Below are positions 50,471 to 59,279 of a stretch of DNA of 64,000 nt, one piece after another. Every line of letters begins with the position of its first letter. Positions within the stretch are counted from its first letter, which is position 1. The position numbers and the translations under genes are program-made. The notes under the pieces are model-generated. The model did not search any database and was not told the origin of the DNA. It worked only from the letters and a program-made list of their open reading frames with translations. Source of the stretch: Burkholderia sp. WSM2230 (GTDB lineage Bacteria > Pseudomonadota > Gammaproteobacteria > Burkholderiales > Burkholderiaceae); the NCBI RefSeq assembly GCF_000472445.1, contig NZ_AXAJ01000014.1, positions 100,308 to 164,307 on the forward strand, in the 5' to 3' direction.

Positions 50471-51097
50471 TCAGCCCGCCCGCAATTGATACCCGCGCTG
50501 CGCTTTGCTGATGTTTTCCGGCGCAAGGCCGGCGATCTGCTTGCCGAGTTCGGCGCAGAGCGCGTGCAGCGCGGCTTCGTCGCCGGACTTGAGTTCCAGT
50601 TCGATTTCAGAGATCGGAGCGCGGCGCAGCTCGCTGTTCACTTCGGCAAGCACGTTGCCCTGGTCAATCGCGGCCTCAACCTGGGAGCCGTCGACGCTCA
50701 CATGCCACAGCGTGCGCGTAAAGTCGGTGCGAAAGAGTTCGGTCAACTGCGGCGCCGCGTCGCGCAGCGCCTTCGCGGCGGCCGGCTCATCGCATTCGCG
50801 CAGCAACGCGTCGATTTCGAGCGCCTCGCCCGCAACCGGCATTTCCCATTCGTGACGGCTATGCAAACCGTTCGTCGCCTTGCCCACGGTTTTGAAGGTT
50901 TGCAGCCAGCCGTCCGGCGTATGGCGCAAACGCAGCGCGCTCTTCGACGCTGCCAGCGCAAGTTGCGGCGTGTCGAAATAGATGTTCGACAGCTTGATCG
51001 CGCGGCCTTCGTCGCCGGTACGAGCGACGAACCACGCCGAGGCCGCCTTGACCTGTGCGGCCGGCAGCAGCAACTTGATCTCGCGTTCCATGCCCAT
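50471..51097 (-). CDS. CYTH-domain protein (inorganic triphosphatase type)
   Basis: A 208-residue tunnel-fold (triphosphate tunnel metalloenzyme) protein. The diagnostic N-terminal ExExK is MGMEREIKLLL, followed by YFDTPQLALAASKSALRLRHTPDGWLQTFKT (substrate-binding basic strands) and IEAAIDQGNVLAEVNSELRRAPISEIELELKSGDEAAL. Relatives (YgiF and others) hydrolyse triphosphate or thiamine triphosphate, or make cAMP; the activity here is not predictable. A GGAGAG SD precedes the ATG. It follows trpC after 53 bases, probably on the same transcript. Confidence 0.9.
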   Translation of the reverse strand: MGMEREIKLLLPAAQVKAASAWFVARTGDEGRAIKLSNIYFDTPQLALAASKSALRLRHTPDGWLQTFKTVGKATNGLHSRHEWEMPVAGEALEIDALLRECDEPAAAKALRDAAPQLTELFRTDFTRTLWHVSVDGSQVEAAIDQGNVLAEVNSELRRAPISEIELELKSGDEAALHALCAELGKQIAGLAPENISKAQRGYQLRAG

Positions 51098-51150
51098 TGC
51101 TGCTCTCCTGTCTGCTCCGCTGCTTATTCGCTAACTGCGCGGCGCTCCCT

Positions 51151-51948
51151 TCACGCCGCGCCTGGAAAAAACATGCGGGCAAGTTCCACGCCCGGCTCCT
51201 CGGCGCGCATGAACGCCTCGCCCACGAGAAACGTATTCACGTTGTTCGCGCGCAGCCGTTCAACATCCGCGCGCGACAGAATGCCCGATTCGGTCACCAC
51301 GATGCGGTCGTCGGGAATCGCTTCCAGCATGCCGATTGTCGTTTCGATCGAGGTTTCGAACGTGCGCAGATTGCGGTTGTTGATGCCGATCAGCGGCGTT
51401 TTCAACGTGAGCGCCTGCGTGAGCTCGTCGCTGTCGTGCACTTCGACGAGCACGGCGAGGCCGAGCGAATGCGCAAGCGCTTCGAGGTCCTGCATCTGCG
51501 AAGTTTCGAGCGCGGCGGCGATCAGCAGGATCGCGTCGGCGCCCATCGCGCGAGCCTCGACGATCTGATACGGATCGACAATGAAGTCCTTGCGCAGCAC
51601 CGGCAACTGGCAGGCGGCGCGCGCCTGTTCGAGATACGCGACGCTGCCCTGAAAGAACTGTACATCGGTCAGCACCGACAGGCAGGCCGCGCCATGCTTC
51701 TCATAAGAACGCGCGATTTGCGCGGGCACGAAGTCCTCGCGCAGTACGCCTTTGGACGGGCTCGCCTTCTTCACTTCCGCGATCACCGCGGCGAGGCCCG
51801 CCGCGTGCTTCGCACGCAACGCGCCGACAAAATCGCGAATGTCGCGTGACGACGCTTCGAGGCGCAGTTCTTCGAGCGGCGCGCTTTGTTCGGCCGCGCG
51901 GACTTCTTCGCGTTTGACCGCGATGATACGGTCGAGGATGTCGCTCAT
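51151..51948 (-). CDS. trpC: indole-3-glycerol-phosphate synthase
   Basis: TrpC closes the indole ring from CdRP in tryptophan synthesis. The 265-residue monofunctional TIM barrel shows IAEVKKASPSKGVLREDF (catalytic Lys, Ser), VLTDVQFFQGS, PVLRKDFIVDPYQIVEARAMGADAILLI, IGINNRNLRTFE and TESGILSRADVERLRANNVNTFLVGEAFMRAEEPG. Not fused to trpF. It starts 30 bases after the trpD stop with a GAGAC SD. Confidence 0.96.
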   Translation of the reverse strand: MSDILDRIIAVKREEVRAAEQSAPLEELRLEASSRDIRDFVGALRAKHAAGLAAVIAEVKKASPSKGVLREDFVPAQIARSYEKHGAACLSVLTDVQFFQGSVAYLEQARAACQLPVLRKDFIVDPYQIVEARAMGADAILLIAAALETSQMQDLEALAHSLGLAVLVEVHDSDELTQALTLKTPLIGINNRNLRTFETSIETTIGMLEAIPDDRIVVTESGILSRADVERLRANNVNTFLVGEAFMRAEEPGVELARMFFPGAA

Positions 51949-51978
51949 AGGTGTCTCGCTACGTTGGTTGCTACGTGA

Positions 51979-53010
51979 TCAGTGCTTGAATTGCTGCGTG
52001 AAGCGGATGAGTTCGTCGACTTTTGCGCGAGCCTTGCCGCTAGCGATGGCCTCACGCGCAAGCTGAATGCCATCCGCAATCGATGACGCCACGTTCGCAG
52101 AATAAAGCGCGGTGCCCGCATTCAGCGTGACGATCTCGCGCGCGACGCCCGGCTTGTTGTCGAGCGCTTCGAGCAGCATCGCTTTCGATTCGGCAGCGTC
52201 CGCCACTTTCAGCGTGCGGTTCGACACCATCTGCATGCCGAAGTCTTCCGGATGAATCTCGTATTCGTGGACTTCGCCGTCGCGCAGTTCGCCGACTTGC
52301 GTGGCCGCGCCGAGCGACACTTCGTCCATGCCGTCCATACCGTACACCACCAGCACGTGCTTCGCGCCGAGGCGCTGCATGACGCGAACCTGAATGCCCA
52401 CGAGATCTGCGTGGAATACGCCCATCAACTGATTCGGCGCGCCCGCTGGGTTCGTCAACGGACCCAGAATGTTGAAGATGGTACGCACGCCGAGTTCGCG
52501 GCGCACCGGCGCGATGTTTTTCATGGCCGGGTGATGATTCGGCGCGAACATGAAGCCCATGCCGGTTTCGGCAATTGAGGCCGCCACTTGTTCCGGCTGC
52601 AGGTCGATATTCACGCCGAGCGCTTCGAGCACGTCCGCGCTGCCCGACTTGCTCGACACGCCGCGATTGCCGTGCTTCGCGACTTTCGCGCCGGCCGCGG
52701 CGGACACGAACATGGTGGCCGTGGAGATGTTGAAGGTATGCGAACCATCGCCGCCGGTCCCGACGATATCGACGAAGTTGGAGTTGTCCTGCACATCGAC
52801 GTGCCGGGCAAATTCACGCATCACCGTGGCGGCGGCGGTGATTTCGCCGATGGTCTCTTTTTTGACGCGCAAGCCCGTGATGATCGCGGCGGCCATGACG
52901 GGCGAGAGTTCGCCGCGCATGATGAGCCGCATCAGATGCAGCATTTCGTCGTGGAAAATTTCGCGGTGCTCGATGGTCCGCTGCAGCGCTTCCTGGGGCG
53001 TGATGGTCAT
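51979..53010 (-). CDS. trpD: anthranilate phosphoribosyltransferase
   Basis: TrpD adds phosphoribosyl to anthranilate. The 343-residue protein has VDIVGTGGDGSHTFNIST (PRPP-binding GTGGD), KHGNRGVSSKSGSADVLEALGVN, FMFAPNHHPAMKNIAPVRRELGVRTIFNILGPLTNPA (substrate and catalytic region). I start at 53010 (MTITPQEALQRT), which follows AAGCGAGAC; an ATG at 53028 overlapping the trpG stop adds six unconserved residues. Confidence 0.96.
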   Translation of the reverse strand: MTITPQEALQRTIEHREIFHDEMLHLMRLIMRGELSPVMAAAIITGLRVKKETIGEITAAATVMREFARHVDVQDNSNFVDIVGTGGDGSHTFNISTATMFVSAAAGAKVAKHGNRGVSSKSGSADVLEALGVNIDLQPEQVAASIAETGMGFMFAPNHHPAMKNIAPVRRELGVRTIFNILGPLTNPAGAPNQLMGVFHADLVGIQVRVMQRLGAKHVLVVYGMDGMDEVSLGAATQVGELRDGEVHEYEIHPEDFGMQMVSNRTLKVADAAESKAMLLEALDNKPGVAREIVTLNAGTALYSANVASSIADGIQLAREAIASGKARAKVDELIRFTQQFKH

Positions 53011-53027
53011 GATGTTGTCTCGCTTCA

Positions 53028-53621
<594 letters not shown>

Positions 53622-53634
53622 GGTGGGTCTCCGG

Positions 53635-55128
53635 TCAGAAGTCGCTATCGAGGCCGTCTTGAACCTGTTCGGCCGCGCGCAACACGGCGCGCGCCTTGTT
53701 CTCGGTCTCTTGCCATTCGGATTCGGGCACCGAATCCGCGACGACACCCGCTGCCGCCTGCACATACAGATTGCCGTTTGCGATCACGCCGGTGCGGATG
53801 GTAATGGCGAGGTCCATTTCGCCGGTGAACGACAGATAGCCGACCGCACCGCCGTAGAGGCCGCGCTTCACGGGCTCCAGTTCGTCGATCAGTTCCATTG
53901 CGCGGACCTTTGGCGCGCCCGACAGGGTGCCGGCCGGGAAGGTGGCGCGCAGCACGTCGAAATTGGTCGTGCCCGGCTTGAGCTTGCCTTCCACCGAACT
54001 CACGATGTGCTGCACGTGCGAGTACTTTTCGATCACCATCTTGTCGGTCACAACCACCGAGCCGATTTGCGCGATACGGCCCACGTCGTTGCGCGCAAGG
54101 TCGATCAGCATCACGTGCTCAGCGATTTCCTTCGGGTCGTTCAGCAGTTCAGTGGCGAGCTCGGCGTCGCGTTCCGGCGTGTTGCCGCGCGGGCGTGTGC
54201 CGGCCAGCGGACGAATGGTGACGATACGGTCTTCGCCGCGTTTTTCCTGGCGCACCAGAATTTCCGGCGACGCGCCGACCACATGGAATTCGCCGAAGTT
54301 GTAGTAGTACATATAGGGCGACGGATTCAGCGAACGCAGCGCGCGATACAACGACAGCGGATTGTCGCGGTACGGCTTCGTCAGACGCTGGCCGACCTGC
54401 ACCTGCATCAGCTCTCCGGCGGCGATGTATTCCTTCGCTTTGCGCACGGCCGCCAGATAATCGTCTTTTGCGAACTCGCGGTAGGTTTCGGTGCGCACGC
54501 TCGCCGACGTGACCGGCGGCTCAACGGTCGCGCGCAAACGCTGACGCAGCTCGCGCAGACGCTGCTTCGCCTTCGTGTACGCCTCGGGCTGCGTCGGATC
54601 GGCATAGATCACGAGGTACAGCTTGCCCGCGAGGTTGTCGATTACCGCGACTTCCTCGGTCAGCAGCAACTGGATGTCCGGCAGGTTCAGATCGTCTTTG
54701 GGCGCCGTGTGTGCCAGCTTTTTCTCGATGTAACGCACCGCGTCGTAGCCGAAATAACCCGCGAGGCCGCCAGCGAAACGCGGCAAGCCCGGACGCTGCG
54801 CGACCTTGAAACGGCTCTGGAATTGCTGGATGAACTCGAGCGGATCGCCCTCATGTGTTTCGATCACCTTGCCGTCGCGCACCACTTCTGACACGCCGTT
54901 GCGGGTGCGCACCAGCGTGCGCGCCGGCAGGCCGATGAACGAATAGCGGCCAAAGCGCTCGCCGCCCACCACCGACTCGAGCAAAAAGGAGTTTGCGCCG
55001 TTGCGCTCGGTCTGCGCGAGCTTGAGATACAGCGAAAGCGGCGTTTCAAGGTCGGCGAGCGCTTCGGCGATCAGCGGGATGCGATTGAAACCCTCGTTGG
55101 CGAGGGACTGGAATTCGAGTTCGGTCAT
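53635..55128 (-). CDS. trpE: anthranilate synthase component I
   Basis: TrpE makes anthranilate from chorismate and is the feedback-inhibited, committed step. The 497-residue protein has the N-terminal inhibitor region with LLESVVGGERFGRYSFIG (the Trp-binding ES...GRYS pattern) and the catalytic C-terminal half: MQVQVGQRLTKPY, IVTIRPLAGTRPRG, VMLIDLARNDVGRIA, ATFPAGTLSGAPKVRAME and GAVGYLSFTGEMDLAITIRT. The start at 55128 follows CAGGAT; a longer frame is not conserved. A leader ORF with three Trp codons precedes it. Confidence 0.97.
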   Translation of the reverse strand: MTELEFQSLANEGFNRIPLIAEALADLETPLSLYLKLAQTERNGANSFLLESVVGGERFGRYSFIGLPARTLVRTRNGVSEVVRDGKVIETHEGDPLEFIQQFQSRFKVAQRPGLPRFAGGLAGYFGYDAVRYIEKKLAHTAPKDDLNLPDIQLLLTEEVAVIDNLAGKLYLVIYADPTQPEAYTKAKQRLRELRQRLRATVEPPVTSASVRTETYREFAKDDYLAAVRKAKEYIAAGELMQVQVGQRLTKPYRDNPLSLYRALRSLNPSPYMYYYNFGEFHVVGASPEILVRQEKRGEDRIVTIRPLAGTRPRGNTPERDAELATELLNDPKEIAEHVMLIDLARNDVGRIAQIGSVVVTDKMVIEKYSHVQHIVSSVEGKLKPGTTNFDVLRATFPAGTLSGAPKVRAMELIDELEPVKRGLYGGAVGYLSFTGEMDLAITIRTGVIANGNLYVQAAAGVVADSVPESEWQETENKARAVLRAAEQVQDGLDSDF

Positions 55129-55357
55129 GTTCCGATCCTGTTCATAGGTCCGGCGGCAGCGTGCGTCGGACAAAGCGGGGCATGGCGCAGCCGGTCAGGC
55201 GTTGGTTCGACATTTGCGATGATGAACCGACCGGCGCGATTTTCCCATCGACGCAAGCACGGAGTTCCGGCGCACAGATGTACTTTGCCAGTACACAGGC
55301 CGAACCAACCGATGCAGCGAACCGAAAAGATGGAAAAACGCGTGAGCGCAGCGAAGT

Positions 55358-55392
55358 AAAAAACGGTTGCCGAAGACGAGCTTCAGCGTACC
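55358..55392 (-). terminator. candidate trp attenuator hairpin with T6 tract
   Basis: On the minus strand, GG..GCTGAAG-CTCGT-CTTCGGC..CC followed by G and T6 (55363-55358), 10-45 bases after the trpL stop. The stem has one G-U pair and a small internal loop, so it is weaker than typical. About 230 bases of untranslated leader then run to the trpE ATG at 55128. I could not find a convincing antiterminator by eye. Confidence 0.5.
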
Positions 55393-55402
55393 TCAGGCGA
55401 GG

Positions 55403-55477
55403 TTAGCGCGACCAGCGACGCCAGGGCCAGGCTCCCCGGTCGATGCTAATCAGACTCCGTTTTTTATTCAGAAACAT
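55403..55477 (-). CDS. TrpL-like leader peptide (24 aa, three Trp codons)
   Basis: A 24-codon ORF on the minus strand between gph and trpE: starts MFLNKKRSLI and ends GAWPWRRWSR, with Trp at residues 17, 19 and 22. It begins 16 bases after the gph stop, and its TAA is followed by the hairpin and T6 tract listed above. Three Trp codons in eight positions are very unlikely by chance and sit exactly where an attenuator leader belongs. No SD is visible, so translation may depend on ribosomes terminating at gph. The role (ribosome stalling when Trp is scarce) is inferred by analogy with enterobacterial and rhizobial trp leaders. Confidence 0.7.
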   Translation of the reverse strand: MFLNKKRSLISIDRGAWPWRRWSR

Positions 55478-55493
55478 GAGGATGAAGGACTTT

Positions 55494-56210
55494 TCAAGTC
55501 GTGGATTGGTGCGCTGCGATCGCCTTGGCGGCGTCCAGCAGCGAGGCAACTATACCATCGGATTTTATTGTTTGTATAGCTTGGCCATGGTTGTAGCCGT
55601 ACGGCACAGTGAGCGTCGACATGCCCGCCGCACGGCCCGCCAGCGCGTCGTTTTCGGAATCGCCGATAGCCACCGTGGCGCGCGGTTCGACGCCAAGCTG
55701 CGCCGCAGCGGTCAGCATGGGCAGCGGGTCTGGCTTCTTTTTCGGCAGACTGTCGCCGCCCAGCACAACGCTAAAGTATTGCTCGAGCCCATATTGCCGC
55801 AACAGTTCGACCGCGAAGCGATGCGGCTTGTTGGTAACGCACGCGAGCTTCACGCCGGCGTCGCGCAGGGCGGCGAGGCCGGCTTCCACGTCGGGATAAA
55901 GGCGCGTGTGCAGGCCGTTGATCTTCGCGTATTCCGCCTGATAGATGGCGAGCGCTTCGTCGAAACGGTCTTGCGCGTTTTCCGCTTCGAAGCGCGGCGC
56001 GAGCACGCTGCGGATCAGGTGCTCCGAGCCCTTGCCGACATAGCCGACCACTTCCTCGCGCGAGGTTTCCTCTGCGTCGAGCTGCGCGAGCATGCCGTTC
56101 AGGCCGGCGGTGAAGTCGTCGGCGGTGTCGATCATCGTGCCGTCGAGATCGATGATCGCGGCTTGCAGGCGCGGGCCGGTGAAAGTCGGGGCGGGGAACG
56201 GAGCGGTCAT
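55494..56210 (-). CDS. gph: phosphoglycolate phosphatase
   Basis: Gph hydrolyses 2-phosphoglycolate formed by Rubisco side reaction or DNA end repair. 238 residues of HAD fold: motif I AIIDLDGTMIDTADDF (nucleophile Asp), motif II CVTNKPHRF, motif III KKKPDPLPMLTAA, motif IV IGDSENDALAGRAAGM. Adjacent to rpe in the order rpe-gph, as usual in proteobacteria. The start is the ATG at 56210, 11 bases past the rpe stop. Confidence 0.95.
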   Translation of the reverse strand: MTAPFPAPTFTGPRLQAAIIDLDGTMIDTADDFTAGLNGMLAQLDAEETSREEVVGYVGKGSEHLIRSVLAPRFEAENAQDRFDEALAIYQAEYAKINGLHTRLYPDVEAGLAALRDAGVKLACVTNKPHRFAVELLRQYGLEQYFSVVLGGDSLPKKKPDPLPMLTAAAQLGVEPRATVAIGDSENDALAGRAAGMSTLTVPYGYNHGQAIQTIKSDGIVASLLDAAKAIAAHQSTT

Positions 56211-56221
56211 GTGGCGCGGTC

Positions 56222-56905
56222 TCAGTGCTGGATGTTGGCGAGCGCGGCGCGCATCTTGTCGATCACGACCTTGTGGTCCGGTTGGCCAAATATCGCCGAG
56301 CCCGCCACGAACGTGTCCGCGCCCGCCGCGGCAATTTCCGCGATGTTGTCGACCTTCACACCGCCGTCCACTTCCAGATGGATCTCGCGGCCGGTGCGTT
56401 CCTTGTACGCGTCGATCCGATTGCGGGCTTCGCGCAGCTTGTTCAGCGCCTCCGGAATGAACGACTGGCCGCCAAAACCGGGATTCACCGACATGATCAG
56501 CACCAGGTCGAGCTTGTCCATCACGTGGTCCAGATAATTGAGCGAGGTGGCCGGATTGAAAACGAGGCCGGCCTTGCAGCCGTGATCGCGGATCAGCGAC
56601 AGCGTGCGGTCGATGTGGTCGGAGCCTTCCGGGTGAAAGCTGATCAGATTCGCGCCTGCCTTCGCGAAGTCCGGCACGATGCGGTCTACGGGGCGCACCA
56701 TCAGATGCACGTCGATGGGCACGTCCACATGCGGACGAATGGCTTCGCACACGAGCGGACCGATGGTGAGGTTCGGCACGTAATGGTTGTCCATCACGTC
56801 GAAATGGATCCAGTCGGCGCCGGCGGCGACGACATTGCGGACTTCTTCGCCGAGGCGGGCAAAGTCGGCGGACAGAATGCTGGGAGCGATGCGGAATTGC
56901 GTCAT
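56222..56905 (-). CDS. rpe: ribulose-phosphate 3-epimerase
   Basis: Rpe interconverts ribulose-5-phosphate and xylulose-5-phosphate in the pentose phosphate pathway. The 227-residue TIM barrel shows MTQFRIAPSILSADFARLGEEV, FDVMDNHYVPNLTIGP (catalytic Asp), VHLMVRP, MSVNPGFGGQSFIPEAL and LEVDGGVKVDNIAE (second Asp). The frame extends 133 codons upstream through a GC-rich tandem repeat without similarity; 56905 is the conserved start. No strong SD. Confidence 0.96.
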   Translation of the reverse strand: MTQFRIAPSILSADFARLGEEVRNVVAAGADWIHFDVMDNHYVPNLTIGPLVCEAIRPHVDVPIDVHLMVRPVDRIVPDFAKAGANLISFHPEGSDHIDRTLSLIRDHGCKAGLVFNPATSLNYLDHVMDKLDLVLIMSVNPGFGGQSFIPEALNKLREARNRIDAYKERTGREIHLEVDGGVKVDNIAEIAAAGADTFVAGSAIFGQPDHKVVIDKMRAALANIQH

Positions 56906-56948
56906 GGCGGCGGGCGGATGCAAGCGGGAAAGCGGTATTTTACCTTTT

Positions 56949-57015
56949 GTGAGCGGGTGTGCGGGTGTGCGGGTGTGCGGGTGAGCGGGTGAGCGCGGTG
57001 AGCGCGGTGAGCGCG
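56949..57015. repeat. tandem GTGWGCGG octamers and GTGAGCGCG nonamers upstream of rpe
   Basis: Five octamers (GTGAGCGG, three GTGTGCGG, GTGAGCGG) run directly into three GTGAGCGCG nonamers, 44-110 bases before the rpe ATG. The remaining 360 bases to apaG are GC-rich spacer without another clear element. A promoter for rpe or apaG is not visible. Confidence 0.85.
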
Positions 57016-57376
57016 GTGGCAGGGGGAGGCAGGCGGTGGGCGCGAGCGGCCTGGCGGTGGTGGGCAAGATGCGCAGTGAACGCTGAGCGGTGCGAAGCGG
57101 GCAGCCTGGCGGCGTTACGCCCAATCCGGGTCGCGGCTCTTCGTCCTGCAAAGCCGCGGCGCTCATTGGCGTCCCGTCAGGAAGTCGCCGGAGACGAGCC
57201 GCAAGCGTCCGCAGCGTCTTACGTGTCCTTGTCCAAAGGTTATGTCCGGTTGCGGGCGCCTCGCTCATGCCGCAGAATGCCAAACCATGGCGCTGCGGCG
57301 TCAATGAGCCTCAAGCCATTGGCGTTCGGGCTTTCCAGCAATCTTCTCGCACCCGTTTCAGCAGATTGGAATCAGG

Positions 57377-57751
57377 ATGAGCCAGTACGAATTCAGCGTG
57401 TCGGCGCAGGTGCAGTTCCTGCCCGAGGAGTCGGACCCGGAGCGTCGTCAGTATGCGTTCGCTTATACGCTGACCATCCGCAATACCGGTCAGGTGCCCG
57501 CGCAATTGATCGCTCGGCATTGGGTGATCACAGACAGTGAAAAGGCCGTGCAGGAAGTGAAGGGCTTAGGCGTAGTCGGCCACCAGCCGCTGCTCAAGCC
57601 CGGCGAGCAGTTCGAATATACGAGCTGGGCGGTCATCGCCACGCCGGTCGGCACGATGCGAGGAGAGTATTTCTGCGTGGCCGAGGACGGCGAGCGTTTC
57701 GACGCGCCAGTGCCCGAGTTCATTCTGCGCATGCCGCGTACGCTGCATTGA
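57377..57751 (+). CDS. apaG: ApaG (Co2+/Mg2+ efflux-associated protein)
   Basis: A 124-residue fibronectin-III-like beta sandwich. SVSAQVQFLPEESDPERRQYAFAYTLTIRNTG, LIARHWVITDSE, VVGHQPLLKPGEQFEYTSWAVIATPVGTMRGEYFC are the conserved blocks of ApaG. The function is not settled; it is linked to corA/apaH in enterobacteria. It is divergent from rpe. Confidence 0.95.
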   Translation: MSQYEFSVSAQVQFLPEESDPERRQYAFAYTLTIRNTGQVPAQLIARHWVITDSEKAVQEVKGLGVVGHQPLLKPGEQFEYTSWAVIATPVGTMRGEYFCVAEDGERFDAPVPEFILRMPRTLH

Positions 57752-57818
57752 ACCGTGGGCGCGGTCCGCGGTCTTTAACGGGGCAATGCGCGCCGTGGAA
57801 TGCGCGAACGGCACTGCG

Positions 57819-58007
57819 TCAGAGCGGTTTTTGCGGGTTTTGGGGGTTTCGGGGGGTGTGCGGCTTTGGTGCCTCGCGGCTGTTGGCGCGCGCCGCTTTC
57901 TTTTTACCGGACGACGTCCACACCACGATGAACACGAGCAGGAACAGCGCGAGAAGCGATTCCAGCGCGAAGATGAGCATTGGGTATTCGTCGAACAGAT
58001 CAGACAT
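57819..58007 (-). CDS. small single-helix membrane protein
   Basis: A 62-residue ORF, MSDLFDEYPMLIFALESLLALFLLVFIVVWTSSGKK..., with one strong membrane helix (about 9-30), then a basic, Pro-rich C-tail (PHTPRNPQNPQKPL). Its ATG shares the tetramer CATG with an ATG of the divergent mltA frame. Strong hydrophobic moment and a lack of plus-strand coding competition support it being real. The function is unknown and I am only moderately sure of the gene. Confidence 0.55.
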   Translation of the reverse strand: MSDLFDEYPMLIFALESLLALFLLVFIVVWTSSGKKKAARANSREAPKPHTPRNPQNPQKPL

Positions 58008-58035
58008 GGCGGTTTCCATCAAGAACGAACATTGT

Positions 58036-59160
58036 ATGCGTTTTGTCCGCGCGACCGGAGCCTGGCTCGGCGCGCTTTCGGTGGCGGCAATCCTCGCTGC
58101 CTGCGGTGGCGGCGGCGCGGTCCGGCCGGTGGCTTCGCCGCCCACCGGCGCCGCGATCATTCCTGGCCAGATCGCCGCTACGCGGCTCACGGCCGTAGCG
58201 TGGCAGCAGGTTCCCGGCTGGCAGGACGATTCGCTGATCGGCGCGACGGCCGCGTTGCGGCAGAACTGCATGAGGCTTGCGCGCCAGCCGAACTGGGCGC
58301 GGGCATGCGCTGCGGCGGCGCAACTGGACGATCTCGACGTCACTAGCGCCCGTGCTTTTTTTGAAGCCTATTTCACGCCCTTCCAGCTAGCCAACAACGA
58401 CGGCACGCTCGACGGTCTCGTCACCGGTTACTACGAGCCGTTGTTGCGCGGCTCGCGCACGCGGCATGGCGTTTATCAGACTGCACTGTATCGCTGGCCG
58501 TCGAGCTATCGCCCCGGCACGCCAATGCCGCCGCGGGCACAGCTCGAACGCATGGGCGTGTTGAACGGCAACGAGCTTGTCTGGGTGGACGACCCCATCG
58601 AGGCGTTCTTCCTGCAAGTGCAGGGTTCCGGCCGGATCGTCATGGAAGACGGCAGCGTGATGCGCGTGGGCTTTGGCGGCACGAACAACCAGCCATACAA
58701 GTCCATCGGACGGTGGCTTCTGGATCGCGGCGAGCTCACTCCTGCGCAAGCCACCATGCAAGGCATCAAGGCGTGGGCGCGCGCGAACCCCGGCCGCGTG
58801 GATGCGCTGCTCGATACGAATCCGCGCTTCGTGTTCTTCCGCGAGATGCCGTCGGCGGAAACTGTGCCCAAGGGCGGCGCGGACGGCCCGATCGGCGCGC
58901 TTGGTGTGCCGTTGACGCCGGAGCGTTCGATCGCCGTCGATCCGGCCTCGATTCCGCTCGGCACGCCTGTCTTTTTGCAGACCACCCGGCCGCTGACGAA
59001 CTCGCCGATGAACCGTCTCGTGTTTGCGCAGGACACAGGCTCAGCGATCAAGGGTGGAGTACGCGCCGACTATTTCTGGGGTCTCGGCGACGACGCAGGC
59101 GATCTTGCGGGGAAGATGAAGCAGGGCGGCCGGATGTGGTTGCTGCTGCCGAATTCCTGA
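58036..59160 (+). CDS. mltA: MltA, membrane-bound lytic murein transglycosylase A
   Basis: MltA cleaves murein glycan strands to 1,6-anhydro products. The 374-residue lipoprotein has a lipobox ending LAAC at Cys23 (AILAACGGGG) and the MltA core: DGLVTGYYEPLLRGSR, FFLQVQGSGRIVMEDGSVMRVGFGGTNNQPYKSIGRWLLDRG, and the 3D domain with SIAVDPASIPLGTPVFLQ and DTGSAIKGGVRADYFWG (catalytic Asp). I use ATG 58036, which gives the signal peptide; an in-frame ATG at 58006 is possible. Confidence 0.94.
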   Translation: MRFVRATGAWLGALSVAAILAACGGGGAVRPVASPPTGAAIIPGQIAATRLTAVAWQQVPGWQDDSLIGATAALRQNCMRLARQPNWARACAAAAQLDDLDVTSARAFFEAYFTPFQLANNDGTLDGLVTGYYEPLLRGSRTRHGVYQTALYRWPSSYRPGTPMPPRAQLERMGVLNGNELVWVDDPIEAFFLQVQGSGRIVMEDGSVMRVGFGGTNNQPYKSIGRWLLDRGELTPAQATMQGIKAWARANPGRVDALLDTNPRFVFFREMPSAETVPKGGADGPIGALGVPLTPERSIAVDPASIPLGTPVFLQTTRPLTNSPMNRLVFAQDTGSAIKGGVRADYFWGLGDDAGDLAGKMKQGGRMWLLLPNS

Positions 59161-59212
59161 CGGAAGCTACGACGCATTGCGCGCGTAGGCGCGGCGGCGC
59201 GTGCGGGATTGC

Positions 59213-59224
59213 GGGGGGGGGGGG
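59213..59224. repeat. G12 homopolymer
   Basis: Twelve consecutive G bases, 53 bases past the mltA stop. No promoter or coding sequence evidently depends on it. Such tracts can slip in replication or sequencing. Confidence 0.9.
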
Positions 59225-59279
59225 CGCTGTGTGGCGTGGCTGCGGCGTTTGCGCGGGACGCCACCGCTAGTAGCTAAAG

